A model generated the notes under the pieces. That model was not told where the DNA came from. It ran no database searches and saw nothing but the letters and a program-made list of their open reading frames with translations. A program made the position numbers and the translations under genes. Shown here one piece after another: positions 33,937 to 43,270 of a stretch of 64,000 nt of DNA; position 1 is the stretch's first letter, and each line of letters starts with the position of its first letter. This DNA is from an uncultured Eubacteriales bacterium (GTDB taxonomy: Bacteria; Bacillota; Clostridia; Lachnospirales; Lachnospiraceae): contig CASFID010000059.1 of the NCBI GenBank assembly GCA_949294665.1, forward strand, positions 1 through 64,000, written 5' to 3'.

Positions 33937-35610
33937 GTGGCTGTTAAAACGATAAATACGGAGATGCTTCGGAAGATGTTCCTGGCAGGAGCAGCAAACC
34001 TGGAGGCAAAAAAAGAATTCATCAATGAATTAAATGTGTTTCCTGTGCCCGACGGAGATACAGGGACAAATATGACGCTGACGATCATGTCGGCGGCAAA
34101 AGAAGTGCAGGCGCTTGAAAATCCTGATATGGTCTCCATGGCAAAGGCGATATCTTCCGGTTCTCTCAGGGGAGCCAGAGGGAATTCAGGCGTGATCCTT
34201 TCACAGCTTCTCCGTGGATTTACAAAAGAGATCCGGGAGTACAAGGAGATTGACGCGTCGGTCCTCGCAAAGGCATGCGACCGTGCCACTGCGACTGCAT
34301 ATAAGGCGGTCATGAAGCCGAAGGAAGGGACGATCCTCACAGTTGCAAAGGGAATCTCCCAGAAAGCAGCTGAACTGGCGGAGACGACAGAGGATCTTGA
34401 AGTGTTTATCCCGGAGGTCATCCATCACGCAGAGGAAGTGCTTGCCGGTACGCCGGAACTTCTTCCGGTCCTGAAAGAAGCGGGTGTCGTGGACTCGGGC
34501 GGTCAGGGACTTCTGGAAGTTATCCGCGGCGCATACGACGCTTTCCTCGGGAAGGAGATCGACTACACGTCCATTGAGGCCGGTTCCGGGACAAAGATCG
34601 TCAAGCCGGACAAGCAGACCGAAGCGGATATTAAATTCGGCTACTGCACAGAATTCATCATTATGACGGAGAAAGAATTTACCGATGATGATGAGAGAGA
34701 GTTCAAAGCTTATCTGGAGTCCATTGGAGATTCGATCGTGTGTGTTGCGGACGACGATATCGTCAAGATCCACGTCCATACGAACGATCCCGGACTCGCT
34801 ATCCAGAAAGCTCTGACATACGGGCAGCTCTCGCGCATGAAGATAGACAATATGCGTGAGGAACATCAGGAAAAGCTTATCCGTGACGCAGAGAAAGTGG
34901 CCGCTCAGCAGGCAGCGGCGGAAAAGGCGAAGAAAAAAACCGAACCGAGAAAAAACGTCGGCTTTATCGCCGTATCCATAGGGAACGGCATGAATGAGAT
35001 CTTCCGTGAACTCGGCGTCGACTACATCATCGAGGGCGGACAGACAATGAATCCGAGCACGGACGATATGCTGACGGCTATCGATCAGGTCAATGCGGAT
35101 CATATCTTCATTCTTCCGAATAATAAAAATATCATCCTTGCGGCAAATCAGGCACAGTCGCTTACGAAGGATAAAGATATCATTGTCATACCGACAAAGA
35201 CCGTTCCACAGGGGATTACCGCTGTGATAAGCTACATGCCCGAGGCTGATGTGGATACGAATATGGAGGCTATGCAGGAAGCGATCAAGAATGTGAAGAC
35301 CGGCCAGGTAACTTATGCGGTGCGTGATACGAAGATCGACGACAAGGTGATCCATGAAGGGGATATCATGGGGATCGGAGATCAGGGCATTCTTGCGGTA
35401 GGTCAGTCCGTGGAAGAGACAACAAAGGAGATGCTCTCACAGCTCGTAGATGAAGATTCCGAGCTGATCAGTCTTTATTACGGTCAGGACGTCCGGGATG
35501 AAGATGCAGAGAGATTCTCCCAGACCATAGAGAAGCTCTATCCTGATGTGGATATCGACGTCCACATGGGAGGCCAGCCGATCTACTATTATGTTCTCTC
35601 TGTGGAATGA
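33937..35610 (+). CDS. DhaL/DegV-like fatty acid kinase subunit (FakA/YloV)
   Basis: 557 residues. The N-terminal DhaL kinase domain (about 8-205) has NVFPVPDGDTGTNMTLT for Mg-ATP and SLRGARGNSGVILSQLLRG. The middle and C-terminal domains (about 225-557) match FakA, whose C-terminus contacts FakB, the acyl-binding partner. FakA phosphorylates FakB-bound exogenous fatty acids. The start is GTG at 33937 behind AAGGAGGA. A run of Ala/Lys (AAQQAAAEKAKKKT) links the domains. The next gene, recG, is as in Bacillus (yloU-yloV-recG region). Confidence 0.92.
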   Translation: MAVKTINTEMLRKMFLAGAANLEAKKEFINELNVFPVPDGDTGTNMTLTIMSAAKEVQALENPDMVSMAKAISSGSLRGARGNSGVILSQLLRGFTKEIREYKEIDASVLAKACDRATATAYKAVMKPKEGTILTVAKGISQKAAELAETTEDLEVFIPEVIHHAEEVLAGTPELLPVLKEAGVVDSGGQGLLEVIRGAYDAFLGKEIDYTSIEAGSGTKIVKPDKQTEADIKFGYCTEFIIMTEKEFTDDDEREFKAYLESIGDSIVCVADDDIVKIHVHTNDPGLAIQKALTYGQLSRMKIDNMREEHQEKLIRDAEKVAAQQAAAEKAKKKTEPRKNVGFIAVSIGNGMNEIFRELGVDYIIEGGQTMNPSTDDMLTAIDQVNADHIFILPNNKNIILAANQAQSLTKDKDIIVIPTKTVPQGITAVISYMPEADVDTNMEAMQEAIKNVKTGQVTYAVRDTKIDDKVIHEGDIMGIGDQGILAVGQSVEETTKEMLSQLVDEDSELISLYYGQDVRDEDAERFSQTIEKLYPDVDIDVHMGGQPIYYYVLSVE

Positions 35611-35644
35611 CACTGGTAAATATGGAAAAGGATCATGTAAGGAC

Positions 35645-35676
35645 CAGGGCGTTCTTCCGTTAGGGAGAGCGCCCTG
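35645..35676 (+). terminator. Hairpin between fakA-like gene and recG
   Basis: CAGGGCG (35645-35651) pairs with CGCCCTG (35670-35676), and an inner CTTCC/GGGAG stem extends it. Only TTT follows, 16 bases before the recG start, so it may attenuate rather than fully terminate. Confidence 0.5.
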
Positions 35677-35692
35677 TTTGCAAGGAGTTTTT

Positions 35693-37753
35693 ATGGACAG
35701 CAGAAGCAGTATCGGGACTATAAAGGGCATTGGTGAGAAGACGGAGGCTCTTTTTCATAAAGTCGGCGTATACAGTATTAATGACCTGATACGCTATTAT
35801 CCAAGAGGATTTGAGATATTCGACGATCCCGTTCCTGTCAGCGAGATCGAGGAGGGCAGAGTGTGCACCGTATCGGGTACGGTATTCGGGAGGATTACAG
35901 TCTCTCCGGGAAAGATGCGACGGATCACATCACTGAATTTAAAAGATCTGACAGGTACGCTGAAAGTCATCTGGTTTAATATGCCGTTTCTCAGGAACAC
36001 TCTTGGCAGAGGAGGACTTCTGATCCTGAGGGGCAGAGTAGTCAGGAGAAAAGAAATTCTTGTGATGGAGCATCCCGAGATCTATTATCCGGCCGGTAAA
36101 TATGAAGAAAAACTGCACACTATGCAGCCGGTCTATCCACTTACGGCCGGACTTACAAATAACACGGTGACAAAAGCTGTAAAACAGGCCCTCTCCTGTG
36201 CTGATGACAACGATGACCTGCTGCCGGAGGAACTGGCAAAAAAAAGAGGATTTCTGCCGTACAAAACATCGGTCATGAAAATGCATTTTCCCGGGACAAA
36301 AGAGGACTTTGCACAGGCGAGAGAGCGTTTCGTATACGAAGAGTTCCTGACGTTTATCCTGTCTCTCAGGCGGATGAGGGAAGAAGATAATCGCGCAGAA
36401 AATACTTTTGCGTTCCGGGACGATCCCAGGATCGGTCAGTTCCTTGGGGAACTTCCTTTCACGCTTACGAAAGCCCAGATGAAAGTCTGGCAGGAGATAA
36501 AGGCAGACTTGCAGGGAAAGCATGTCATGTCCCGTCTCGTACAGGGAGACGTTGGATCCGGCAAGACGATCGTGGCGTTTCTCGGCCTGCTGCTTGCGGG
36601 ATTCAACGGATATCAGGGAGCCATGATGGCGCCTACGGAAGTGCTTGCAAGACAGCATTACGAAAATATCTCCGGCATGCTTGAGAAGTACCATCTCCCT
36701 CTGAAAGCCGAACTGCTCACAGGTTCTATGACCGCCGGTCAGAAAAGACAGGCATATGAGCGCATCAGCTCGGGAGAGGTCTCTGTCATTGTAGGCACTC
36801 ATGCGCTCATTCAGGACAAAGTTGTCTATCATAAGCTCTCTCTGGTAGTGACGGACGAACAGCATCGCTTCGGCGTGCGCCAGAGGGAAGCTCTCGCCGG
36901 CAAAGGCTCGGCTCCGCATATACTTGTCATGAGCGCTACGCCGATCCCGCGTACACTGGCCATCATTCTTTATGGAGATCTCGACGTCTCGGTGATAGAC
37001 GAGATGCCCCGGGATCGTCTCCCCATCAAGAACTGTGTCGTAGACACGAGTTACCGGAACAAGGCCTATGCTTTTATGAAAAAACAGGTATCTGAGGGAC
37101 GGCAGTGCTATGTCATCTGCCCCATGGTAGAAGAAAGCGAGAGTATGGATGCAGAAAATGTTATCGATTATTCCCGAATGCTGTCGGAAGAACTGGGAGA
37201 TCATATTAACGTGGGATATCTTCACGGAAAAATGAAAGCTCAGGAAAAGGATGAGATCATGGAGGCTTTCGGAAGAAATGAGATACAGATCCTGGTCTCT
37301 ACCACTGTGATTGAGGTCGGGATCGATGTCCCGAATGCAACGGTTATCATGATCGAAAATTCAGAGCGCTTCGGACTGGCCCAGCTCCATCAGCTCAGAG
37401 GCCGTGTGGGAAGAGGAAAACATCAGTCTTACTGTATCTTTATGACTGCTTCAAAATCTGACGAGACAAAGGAGAGACTTGATATCCTGAACCATTCAAA
37501 CGACGGCTTCTTTATCGCAGGCGAAGATCTTCGGCTGCGCGGGCCGGGCGATCTGTTCGGCATACGCCAGAGCGGGATCCTTGATTTTAAGATCGCCGAT
37601 GTGTTCCAGGACGCAGGATTGCTTAAAACGGCAGGAGAGGACGCCGCAGAGATACTCGCTGACGATCCGTTGCTCGAAAAACCTTCCCATGAAAGGCTCC
37701 GAACATATATAGACCGAAAGATGAAAGATTTCCTTCTGGATACGACGCTTTAA
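35693..37753 (+). CDS. recG: ATP-dependent DNA helicase RecG
   Basis: 686 residues, normal length. Reverses stalled replication forks. An N-terminal wedge/OB domain, then helicase motifs: I GDVGSGKT, II DEQH, III MSATPIPRTLA, VI LRGRVGRGKHQSYC. The C-terminal TRG region with RLRGPGDLFGIRQSG is present. AAGGAG sits seven bases ahead of the ATG at 35693; the open frame extends 49 codons further up into the fakA-like gene but without the family's residues. Confidence 0.97.
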   Translation: MDSRSSIGTIKGIGEKTEALFHKVGVYSINDLIRYYPRGFEIFDDPVPVSEIEEGRVCTVSGTVFGRITVSPGKMRRITSLNLKDLTGTLKVIWFNMPFLRNTLGRGGLLILRGRVVRRKEILVMEHPEIYYPAGKYEEKLHTMQPVYPLTAGLTNNTVTKAVKQALSCADDNDDLLPEELAKKRGFLPYKTSVMKMHFPGTKEDFAQARERFVYEEFLTFILSLRRMREEDNRAENTFAFRDDPRIGQFLGELPFTLTKAQMKVWQEIKADLQGKHVMSRLVQGDVGSGKTIVAFLGLLLAGFNGYQGAMMAPTEVLARQHYENISGMLEKYHLPLKAELLTGSMTAGQKRQAYERISSGEVSVIVGTHALIQDKVVYHKLSLVVTDEQHRFGVRQREALAGKGSAPHILVMSATPIPRTLAIILYGDLDVSVIDEMPRDRLPIKNCVVDTSYRNKAYAFMKKQVSEGRQCYVICPMVEESESMDAENVIDYSRMLSEELGDHINVGYLHGKMKAQEKDEIMEAFGRNEIQILVSTTVIEVGIDVPNATVIMIENSERFGLAQLHQLRGRVGRGKHQSYCIFMTASKSDETKERLDILNHSNDGFFIAGEDLRLRGPGDLFGIRQSGILDFKIADVFQDAGLLKTAGEDAAEILADDPLLEKPSHERLRTYIDRKMKDFLLDTTL

Positions 37754-37781
37754 ATTGATTTTCATCTGCTACGAATTTCCA

Positions 37782-37810
37782 GTTTAAAAGATCGGATACT
37801 CCACATACTA
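37782..37810 (+). promoter_or_regulatory. Sigma-G-like promoter of the SASP gene
   Basis: CATACTA at 37804-37810 is an exact match to the forespore sigma-G -10 consensus, with GTTTA at 37782-37786 as a -35 candidate 17 bases upstream (weaker). Transcription would begin near 37816-37818, at the first base of a long inverted repeat. Sigma-G control is the rule for alpha/beta SASP genes. Confidence 0.65.
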
Positions 37811-37815
37811 TGGAT

Positions 37816-37939
37816 GTAACATAAATATCGAACAGCAGATGTGTGATGATCGGCTGCATCGGAAGACGCGGCGGATTACATACAGATGCAGCCGAAGATT
37901 TATGTTACGGATACAGGAGAGTAACTTCATAAAAGTTAC
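37816..37939 (+). ncRNA. Structured 5' leader of the SASP mRNA
   Basis: Two nested perfect 11-bp inverted repeats: GTAACATAAAT (37816-37826) with ATTTATGTTAC (37898-37908), and inside it TCGGCTGCATC (37850-37860) with GATGCAGCCGA (37885-37895). A third hairpin, GTAACTT (37921-37927) with AAGTTAC (37933-37939), sits 11 bases before the ribosome site. The GTAAC/GTTAC arms are interchangeable, so alternative pairing between the first and third stems is possible. The predicted transcript starts exactly at the first arm. Function unknown: an mRNA-stabilising leader or a translational switch. Confidence 0.55.
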
Positions 37940-37965
37940 AAAAATGCAAAAGGAGGAAATTGATC

Positions 37966-38172
37966 ATGGCAAGTCGTTCATCAAACAGAGCAGCAGTGCC
38001 TGAGGCAAAGGGCGCTCTGGACAAATTCAAGTACGAAGTAGCCAACGAGCTGGGGGTACCGTTATCTGACGGTTACAACGGTGACCTTACTTCCAAGCAG
38101 AATGGATCTGTAGGTGGATATATGGTCAAGAAAATGATCGAACAGCAGGAAAAACAGATGGCAGGCAAATAA
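37966..38172 (+). CDS. Alpha/beta-type small acid-soluble spore protein
   Basis: 68 residues. SASPs saturate spore DNA and protect it from UV and chemicals, and feed amino acids to germinating cells. The family core is complete: KFKYEVANELGVPL with the GPR protease cleavage region, and NGSVGGYMVKKMIE. AGGAGG at 37951-37956 is nine bases ahead of the ATG at 37966; a TTG at 37960 is less likely. Preceded by a sigma-G-like promoter and a long structured leader; followed by a strong terminator, so monocistronic. Confidence 0.97.
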   Translation: MASRSSNRAAVPEAKGALDKFKYEVANELGVPLSDGYNGDLTSKQNGSVGGYMVKKMIEQQEKQMAGK

Positions 38173-38210
38173 GACAGCCTGAACACATCTGCATTTCCAG
38201 GCAGACAGAG

Positions 38211-38243
38211 AAAAGCGCCCGGGATTGACCTGGGCGCTTTTTT
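38211..38243 (+). terminator. Intrinsic terminator after the SASP gene
   Basis: AAAAGCGCCC (38211-38220) pairs perfectly with GGGCGCTTTT (38232-38241), ending in TTTTTT (38238-38243). Confidence 0.92.
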
Positions 38244-38283
38244 CTGCTAAAATGCACCATATCAGGAAAACGGGGTGCATGAT

Positions 38284-38853
38284 ATGAGAGTGATCGCTGG
38301 CAGCGCGAGAAGTTTGAGACTGAAGACTCTGGACGGACTGGACACACGGCCAACAACGGACAGGATCAAAGAGACACTGTTCAACATCATCGGGCCGTCT
38401 GTCTATGACGCCGTATTTCTCGATCTGTTCAGCGGCAGCGGCGGAATAGGGATCGAAGCTCTGAGCAGGGGAGCGAAGGAAGCGGTCTTTGTTGAGAACA
38501 ATCCAAAGGCTATGAAGTGTATTAAGGAGAATCTGAAGTTTACGCGGCTTGAACAGAAGGCTGCTGTCATGACGGAGGATGTCGTCCACGCGCTCTGCAG
38601 GCTTGAAGGGGAAAAGATCTTTGACATCATATTTATGGATCCGCCCTATCATAACAACGAGGAACGAAGAGTTCTGGAGTATCTCAGCGAATCTTCCCTG
38701 GTATACGACGACACCGTCATCATCGTCGAGGCGTCACTGGAAACAGAGTTCACTTTTGTTGAAGAACTCGGTTTTACAGTCATACGTGAAAAGATATACA
38801 AAACGAACAAACATGTATTTATTGAAAGAGCGGGGGTTGAGGAGATATGTTAA
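38284..38853 (+). CDS. rsmD: 16S rRNA (guanine966-N2)-methyltransferase
   Basis: 189 residues. SAM-dependent methylation of G966 in 16S rRNA. Starts [10 protein letters not shown] with the conserved LRPTTDR-like [18 protein letters not shown] motif [19 protein letters not shown]; catalytic IFMDPPY. The start at 38284 matches the family; GGGGTG lies upstream. It overlaps coaD by seven bases, reproducing Bacillus ylbH-coaD. Confidence 0.95.
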   Translation: MRVIAGSARSLRLKTLDGLDTRPTTDRIKETLFNIIGPSVYDAVFLDLFSGSGGIGIEALSRGAKEAVFVENNPKAMKCIKENLKFTRLEQKAAVMTEDVVHALCRLEGEKIFDIIFMDPPYHNNEERRVLEYLSESSLVYDDTVIIVEASLETEFTFVEELGFTVIREKIYKTNKHVFIERAGVEEIC

Positions 38854-39344
38854 GAGCAATCTATCCGGGCAGTTTTGATCCTGTTACAAACGGACATATG
38901 GATATTGTCCTTCGGTCATGCAAGATCGTGGACGAACTGATCGTGGGCGTATTATGTAATAAAGCGAAAATGCCGTTGTTTTCTGTAGAAGAACGTGTTA
39001 AAATGTTAAATGAAGTGACAAAAGATCTCAAAAAAGTCGAGATCGTGCCGTTCGAAGGACTGCTCGTCGATTTTGCATCGAAGATGAAAGCTGATCTTAT
39101 CATAAGAGGGCTTCGCGCGATCACTGATTTTGAGTACGAATTGCAGATGTCACAGACTAATCATAAACTGGAACCAAATGTTGAAACCATGTTTTTGACT
39201 ACCAGTATTGAATATTCTTATTTGAGTTCCACCACAGTAAAGGAGATTGCCGCTTTTGGGGGAGATATATCACAGTTTGTGCCGGAAGCCGCCGCTGTGG
39301 AGCTCAGGAAAAAGATGAGTACAAAAGGAGAGTGTAACAAATGA
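38847..39344 (+). CDS. coaD: Phosphopantetheine adenylyltransferase
   Basis: 165 residues. Penultimate step of coenzyme A synthesis. The nucleotidyltransferase motif [16 protein letters not shown] is at the N-terminus, [15 protein letters not shown] in the middle, and [14 protein letters not shown] (ISSTxVRE type) near the end. The gene is more AT-rich than its neighbours, especially around 38950-39030 and 39120-39250. GAGGAG precedes the ATG. Confidence 0.97.
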   Translation: MLRAIYPGSFDPVTNGHMDIVLRSCKIVDELIVGVLCNKAKMPLFSVEERVKMLNEVTKDLKKVEIVPFEGLLVDFASKMKADLIIRGLRAITDFEYELQMSQTNHKLEPNVETMFLTTSIEYSYLSSTTVKEIAAFGGDISQFVPEAAAVELRKKMSTKGECNK

Positions 39345-39916
39345 GCAGCCGTATTGAGCAGATTATCGAAGAGATCGAGGAGTACATCGACAGAGATTGT
39401 AAATTCCAGCCGCTGTCCACGACAAAGATCATTGTCAACAAGGAGCATCTCGATGAACTTTTGAGAGAACTCCGCATGAAGACGCCGGATGAGATCAAAC
39501 GTTATCAGAAGATCATTGCAAACCGCGACGCCATACTCGCCGATGCGAAGGCAAAGGCCGATGCCATGATCGAGGAGGCTCAGGTGCAGACAACAGAACT
39601 TGTAAGCGAACATGAGATCATGCAGCAGGCATACGCTCAGGCGAATGAGATCGTGACGCAGGCTACTGCACAGGCGCAGGAGATCGTCGATAACGCCACG
39701 GCGGACGCCAATGCGATCCGTATCGGGGCGATCCAGTATACGGACGATCTGCTGGCGAATGCCGAGAGTATTATCGGACATACCCTGGACAGTTACACGA
39801 CGAAATATGACGGCCTGATCAATTCTCTTCAGGAGTGTTATGACACCGTTCGTTCAAACCGCGCTGAACTGGAGATACCTGACGAAGACACAGGGAATTA
39901 TGACGGTCAGAACTGA
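39341..39916 (+). CDS. Coiled-coil protein of unknown function (annotated ATPase-like in relatives)
   Basis: 191 residues. A long helical region, about 55-130, is rich in Ala, Glu and Gln ([35 protein letters not shown]) and resembles the stalk helices of ATP synthase subunit b or DivIVA-like proteins, without nucleotide-binding motifs. No membrane segment. Four bases overlap coaD (ATGA), so it is translationally coupled to it. Function unknown; a scaffold or filament role would suit the coiled coil. Confidence 0.75.
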   Translation: MSSRIEQIIEEIEEYIDRDCKFQPLSTTKIIVNKEHLDELLRELRMKTPDEIKRYQKIIANRDAILADAKAKADAMIEEAQVQTTELVSEHEIMQQAYAQANEIVTQATAQAQEIVDNATADANAIRIGAIQYTDDLLANAESIIGHTLDSYTTKYDGLINSLQECYDTVRSNRAELEIPDEDTGNYDGQN

Positions 39917-39966
39917 GACTTCTTTCGATCCGGTCCCGGTATGATAGTCGGCCGGCGATATTTCTG

Positions 39967-40899
39967 TCAGAACAAATGTATATATACAACGCCTAACAGA
40001 CTGGCTGCCGCTGCGGCAGTCAGTTTTTGTGTGATGTAGGGCAGAAGCGGCAGACCTGTATCCCTGAGCATACTCTTTGTCTGTGCAGCCGCACACAATC
40101 CGCCAAAGGAGGTCAGCCCGAGAACGAGAGGATAGCATACCGAAGGGTCCGGTATCGATCTGTGGATCATAAGGATACCGTTCGTTATCTCAAGGGAAGG
40201 CAGAACGGCTGCCAGGATCGGAGAGCCTTCTGCAGATCCGCCGAGCAGGGAGATCAGGACGGAAAAAAATATAATATATAATCCTACTTTGACAATGGAC
40301 TCAAAGCTATCCTCCAGACATGAGTCCAGCATGGCGAAATTAATGAGCTTTGACGCCTTCCGATTCCCCGAAGCCACAGAAGGGAAGCATTTTCTCCCTT
40401 TCAGATAAAACCGGCGGAAGACCATGCTCAGAAGCACAGGCACTGTGATCAGGATCAGAAGTGTGGGGATCAGCAGATCTTCACGGTCAAATGTTTTCCA
40501 CACGATAAAGTTGATAATAAAGATCGGGCTTGTATTATTGCAAAAGGAAAGGAGATAGGCGCCCTCATCCTGCGAGATCCTTCCTGAGCGGATAAGATCC
40601 GCCGATATCTTCGCTCCCATAGGGTACCCGCACAGGAAGCCGGCGATCACTGCAAAGGCTCCGTCGGGCGATGTCGCAAATACTGCGGAGAACAGCCTGC
40701 CGAACAGCCGGGATACAATATCGAGTCCGCCTCCTGCGAGCATCAGGCCGGAGACAAGCATAAAGGGGAACAGTGTTGGAAATACGATCTGGAACCATAA
40801 GAGCAGTCCGCTCTCAGCTCCATTGAACACCTCTTTCGGTGAGAAAATCATTGCAAGGAAAAGAAAGACCGCGAGAGCTCCTGACATGATCTGTTTCAT
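39967..40899 (-). CDS. ylbJ: Sporulation integral membrane protein YlbJ-like
   Basis: 310 residues with about eight membrane helices and the nucleoside-recognition (Gate) domain. Recognisable stretches: GLLLWFQIVFPTLFPFMLV, GFLCGYPMGAKISADLIRSG, and SFCNNTSPIFIINFIVW. In Bacillus ylbJ is sigma-E controlled, is needed for a normal spore cortex, and neighbours rsmD and coaD just as here. CGGAGAA upstream of the ATG at 40899. A sigma-E-like promoter sits at 40939-40967. Confidence 0.92.
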   Translation of the reverse strand: MKQIMSGALAVFLFLAMIFSPKEVFNGAESGLLLWFQIVFPTLFPFMLVSGLMLAGGGLDIVSRLFGRLFSAVFATSPDGAFAVIAGFLCGYPMGAKISADLIRSGRISQDEGAYLLSFCNNTSPIFIINFIVWKTFDREDLLIPTLLILITVPVLLSMVFRRFYLKGRKCFPSVASGNRKASKLINFAMLDSCLEDSFESIVKVGLYIIFFSVLISLLGGSAEGSPILAAVLPSLEITNGILMIHRSIPDPSVCYPLVLGLTSFGGLCAAAQTKSMLRDTGLPLLPYITQKLTAAAAASLLGVVYIHLF

Positions 40900-40938
40900 T
40901 GACAATTCTCCGATCCGCACAGTGAAAGACTTATTTCA

Positions 40939-40967
40939 GATATATGACGTTAGTATGTTCTTTATGA
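40939..40967 (-). promoter_or_regulatory. Sigma-E-like promoter for ylbJ
   Basis: On the minus strand: TCATAAA (40967-40961), a 14-base spacer, CATATATC (40946-40939), close to the mother-cell sigma-E consensus. It is 40 bases before the start and interleaved with a similar element on the other strand. Confidence 0.45.
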
Positions 40968-40981
40968 AGCCGTCATATAGT
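40953..40981 (+). promoter_or_regulatory. Sigma-E-like promoter for the M23 peptidase gene
   Basis: GTATGTT (40953-40959), a 14-base spacer, CATATAGT (40974-40981). The -10 fits sigma-E well; the -35 has two mismatches. The start codon is 22 bases downstream. Confidence 0.4.
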
Positions 40982-41002
40982 AAAACAAAAAGGAGTTATC
41001 GA

Positions 41003-41830
41003 TTGAAACAGATCTTAAGATACAGTCTCACCCTGTTCCTTCTTATCTTTTTCTGCGCTATCTGGATGCCGAGGCTGCGCTATCTGAGCGAGAGCAGCCG
41101 TCTGAGCGCTTCCACTCTGGAAAGCGGAGCTTTCAGGCGGCAGCTGGTCGATGAAGAGACGGCAGAGGCGATCAGAGAGCTGGATGCGCCCGGAGAATAT
41201 CTTGCTGTGTACTGGCTGGAGAGCGGTTTTGGGGAGCATGGAGCGGATGTATCCCCTGACAATTTTATTTCTCTGAGGAAACGGTGGGAGACGGCGGATG
41301 GATGGAGCGGCTATTTGAGCGCCTGCCAGTCGATCTGGGATGATCTTGTTTACTTTCCCGTTGCATCGGCGCAGAGTTCCGGTATCGATGTTTCTTTTGA
41401 GGATTCATGGATGTTTGACCGTTCCTATAAAGGGGAGCGTGGCCATGAAGGGACGGATATCATGCCGAATAAAAATGAACGCGGCGTACTTCCTGTCGTC
41501 AGCATGACAGACGGAGTGATACAGAATAAAGGCTGGCTTGAACTTGGCGGATACCGCGTCGGGATCCGTTCTCCGGGCGGCGCATATTTTTACTATGCCC
41601 ATCTGGATTCCTATGCGGACATTGAAGAAGGAGATGAGGTTCAGGCAGGCGATCTGCTCGGCTTCATGGGGGATACCGGATACGGTACAGAGGAGGGGAC
41701 GAAAGGGAAATTCCCTGTGCACCTCCACCTGGGAATCTATATCTTCAGCGACGGCCGGGAGATCAGCGTCAATCCCTATCCTGCGCTGAAATATGTTGAA
41801 GAGAAAAAGGTCGACTATCAGGAAAGATGA
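41003..41830 (+). CDS. M23 family metallopeptidase, membrane-anchored
   Basis: 275 residues. One N-terminal membrane helix (about 7-23), a helical linker, and a C-terminal LytM-type domain. Both zinc motifs are intact: GHEGTD (HxxxD) and VHLHLG (HxH), so an active endopeptidase on peptidoglycan is expected, unlike SpoIIQ-type proteins that have lost a ligand. The start is a TTG at 41003 with AGGAG seven bases upstream; an ATG at 40967 lacks a ribosome site. Divergent from ylbJ, with sigma-E-like elements between, which points to a mother-cell role. Confidence 0.88.
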   Translation: MKQILRYSLTLFLLIFFCAIWMPRLRYLSESSRLSASTLESGAFRRQLVDEETAEAIRELDAPGEYLAVYWLESGFGEHGADVSPDNFISLRKRWETADGWSGYLSACQSIWDDLVYFPVASAQSSGIDVSFEDSWMFDRSYKGERGHEGTDIMPNKNERGVLPVVSMTDGVIQNKGWLELGGYRVGIRSPGGAYFYYAHLDSYADIEEGDEVQAGDLLGFMGDTGYGTEEGTKGKFPVHLHLGIYIFSDGREISVNPYPALKYVEEKKVDYQER

Positions 41831-41860
41831 TGATATACTATCCATTATGGAGGAAAAAAG

Positions 41861-43270
41861 ATGAATCTGCCATCCGCATTTGAAGATAAAATGAAACAAC
41901 TACTCGGCTCCGGATATAACGATTATCTCAACTGTTTTGACGAGCCGCGCCACTACGGCCTTCGTGTCAACACGGCGAAGATCTCTGTGGAAGATTTCCT
42001 GAAGATCTCACCCTGGCCGCTCGAAAGGGTTCCATGGATACGCAACGGATTTTATTATGACGGCGAAAACTGCCACCCGGCAAGACATCCGTATTATTTT
42101 GCCGGACTTTACTATCTCCAGGAGCCGAGCGCCATGACTCCCGCTGACCGCCTGCCTGTTGAACCGGGGGACCGCGTACTGGACGTCTGCGCCGCTCCCG
42201 GCGGAAAAGCGACCGAGCTGGGCGCAAGGCTGAACGGGACGGGGATCCTGGCTGCCAATGATCTTAGCAGTTCCCGCGCCAGAGGCCTTTTAAAAAACAT
42301 CGAGCTTATGGGGATCGGCAATGTCCTTGTTCTGAGCGAGGAACCGGGGAGACTGATTCCGTATTTTACGGAATACTTTGACAAGATACTCATTGATGCT
42401 CCTTGTTCGGGAGAAGGGATGTTCCGGAAGGATCGGAAGATGATTCGCGCCTGGGAGGAGCACGGCCCGGAATATTTCTCAAAAATCCAGAGGAGTATCA
42501 TTACGCAGGCTGCTCGGATGCTCAGGCCCGGCGGGATGCTCCTGTACTCGACATGTACGTTTTCACCGGAAGAGAACGAGCAGACAGTCGAATATCTACT
42601 GGAACAGTACCCTGACTTTGACGTGTGCGGGATCGAAGGATATGAAGGATTTTCCTGCGGGATGCCGGAAACGACCGCTTCGGGAGACGAGAGACTCCGG
42701 CGGACGGTAAGGATCTTTCCACATCGGATGAAAGGAGAGGGACATTTCCTTGCTCTTGTAAGAAAAGGAATCCCCGGCGCTTTGGATAAGAAGACGGGAG
42801 ACCATTCCGCTGTAAAAAAGGGAACGCGTGCAGGCAGAAAGAAACTGCCGGAAGAACTTGACAGCTTTCTGGCAGACGTCGACCGCAAATTTGATCCGGA
42901 CCGTATCGAAATACATGCGGAAAAAGTGTATTATATGCCCGAGGGACTCCCCTCTCTGAGCGGGATACGTTTTCTGCGCACAGGTCTCTTCCTCGGAGAA
43001 CTGAAGAAAAGACGGTTTGAACCCAGCCAGGCGTTCGCAATGAACCTGAAAAAAGGAGAATATGCCAGAACGATCGATCTGCCGGTATCTGATGAGCGCG
43101 TTATAAAATATCTGAAAGGCGAGACGCTCGACGTCCGGGATTTTGTTTCCCCGGATGCCAAAGGCTGGTATCTGATCTGCGTGGACGGATATCCGCTCGG
43201 ATTTGGGAAACTTGCGGGCCAGGTGCTGAAAAATAAATATCTGCCCGGATGGCGGTGGCAGTCGTCATGA
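41861..43270 (+). CDS. RsmF-like rRNA (cytosine-C5)-methyltransferase
   Basis: 469 residues. RsmB/NSUN-family SAM enzyme. SAM motif VLDVCAAPGGKATELGA; the two cysteines of the m5C mechanism are in DAPCSGEGMFR and STCTFSPEENE. The C-terminal extension (about 310-469) is the RsmF/PUA-type RNA-binding region (PEGLPSLSGIRFLRTGLFLG). The exact target cytosine cannot be read. GGAGGAAAAA upstream of the ATG. Its TGA overlaps the next ATG. Confidence 0.92.
   Translation: MNLPSAFEDKMKQLLGSGYNDYLNCFDEPRHYGLRVNTAKISVEDFLKISPWPLERVPWIRNGFYYDGENCHPARHPYYFAGLYYLQEPSAMTPADRLPVEPGDRVLDVCAAPGGKATELGARLNGTGILAANDLSSSRARGLLKNIELMGIGNVLVLSEEPGRLIPYFTEYFDKILIDAPCSGEGMFRKDRKMIRAWEEHGPEYFSKIQRSIITQAARMLRPGGMLLYSTCTFSPEENEQTVEYLLEQYPDFDVCGIEGYEGFSCGMPETTASGDERLRRTVRIFPHRMKGEGHFLALVRKGIPGALDKKTGDHSAVKKGTRAGRKKLPEELDSFLADVDRKFDPDRIEIHAEKVYYMPEGLPSLSGIRFLRTGLFLGELKKRRFEPSQAFAMNLKKGEYARTIDLPVSDERVIKYLKGETLDVRDFVSPDAKGWYLICVDGYPLGFGKLAGQVLKNKYLPGWRWQSS

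Noticed and set aside
35939..37225. 428-codon open frame on the minus strand opposite recG
   Set aside because: Antisense shadow of a helicase gene with all motifs in place; no ribosome site or family signature.
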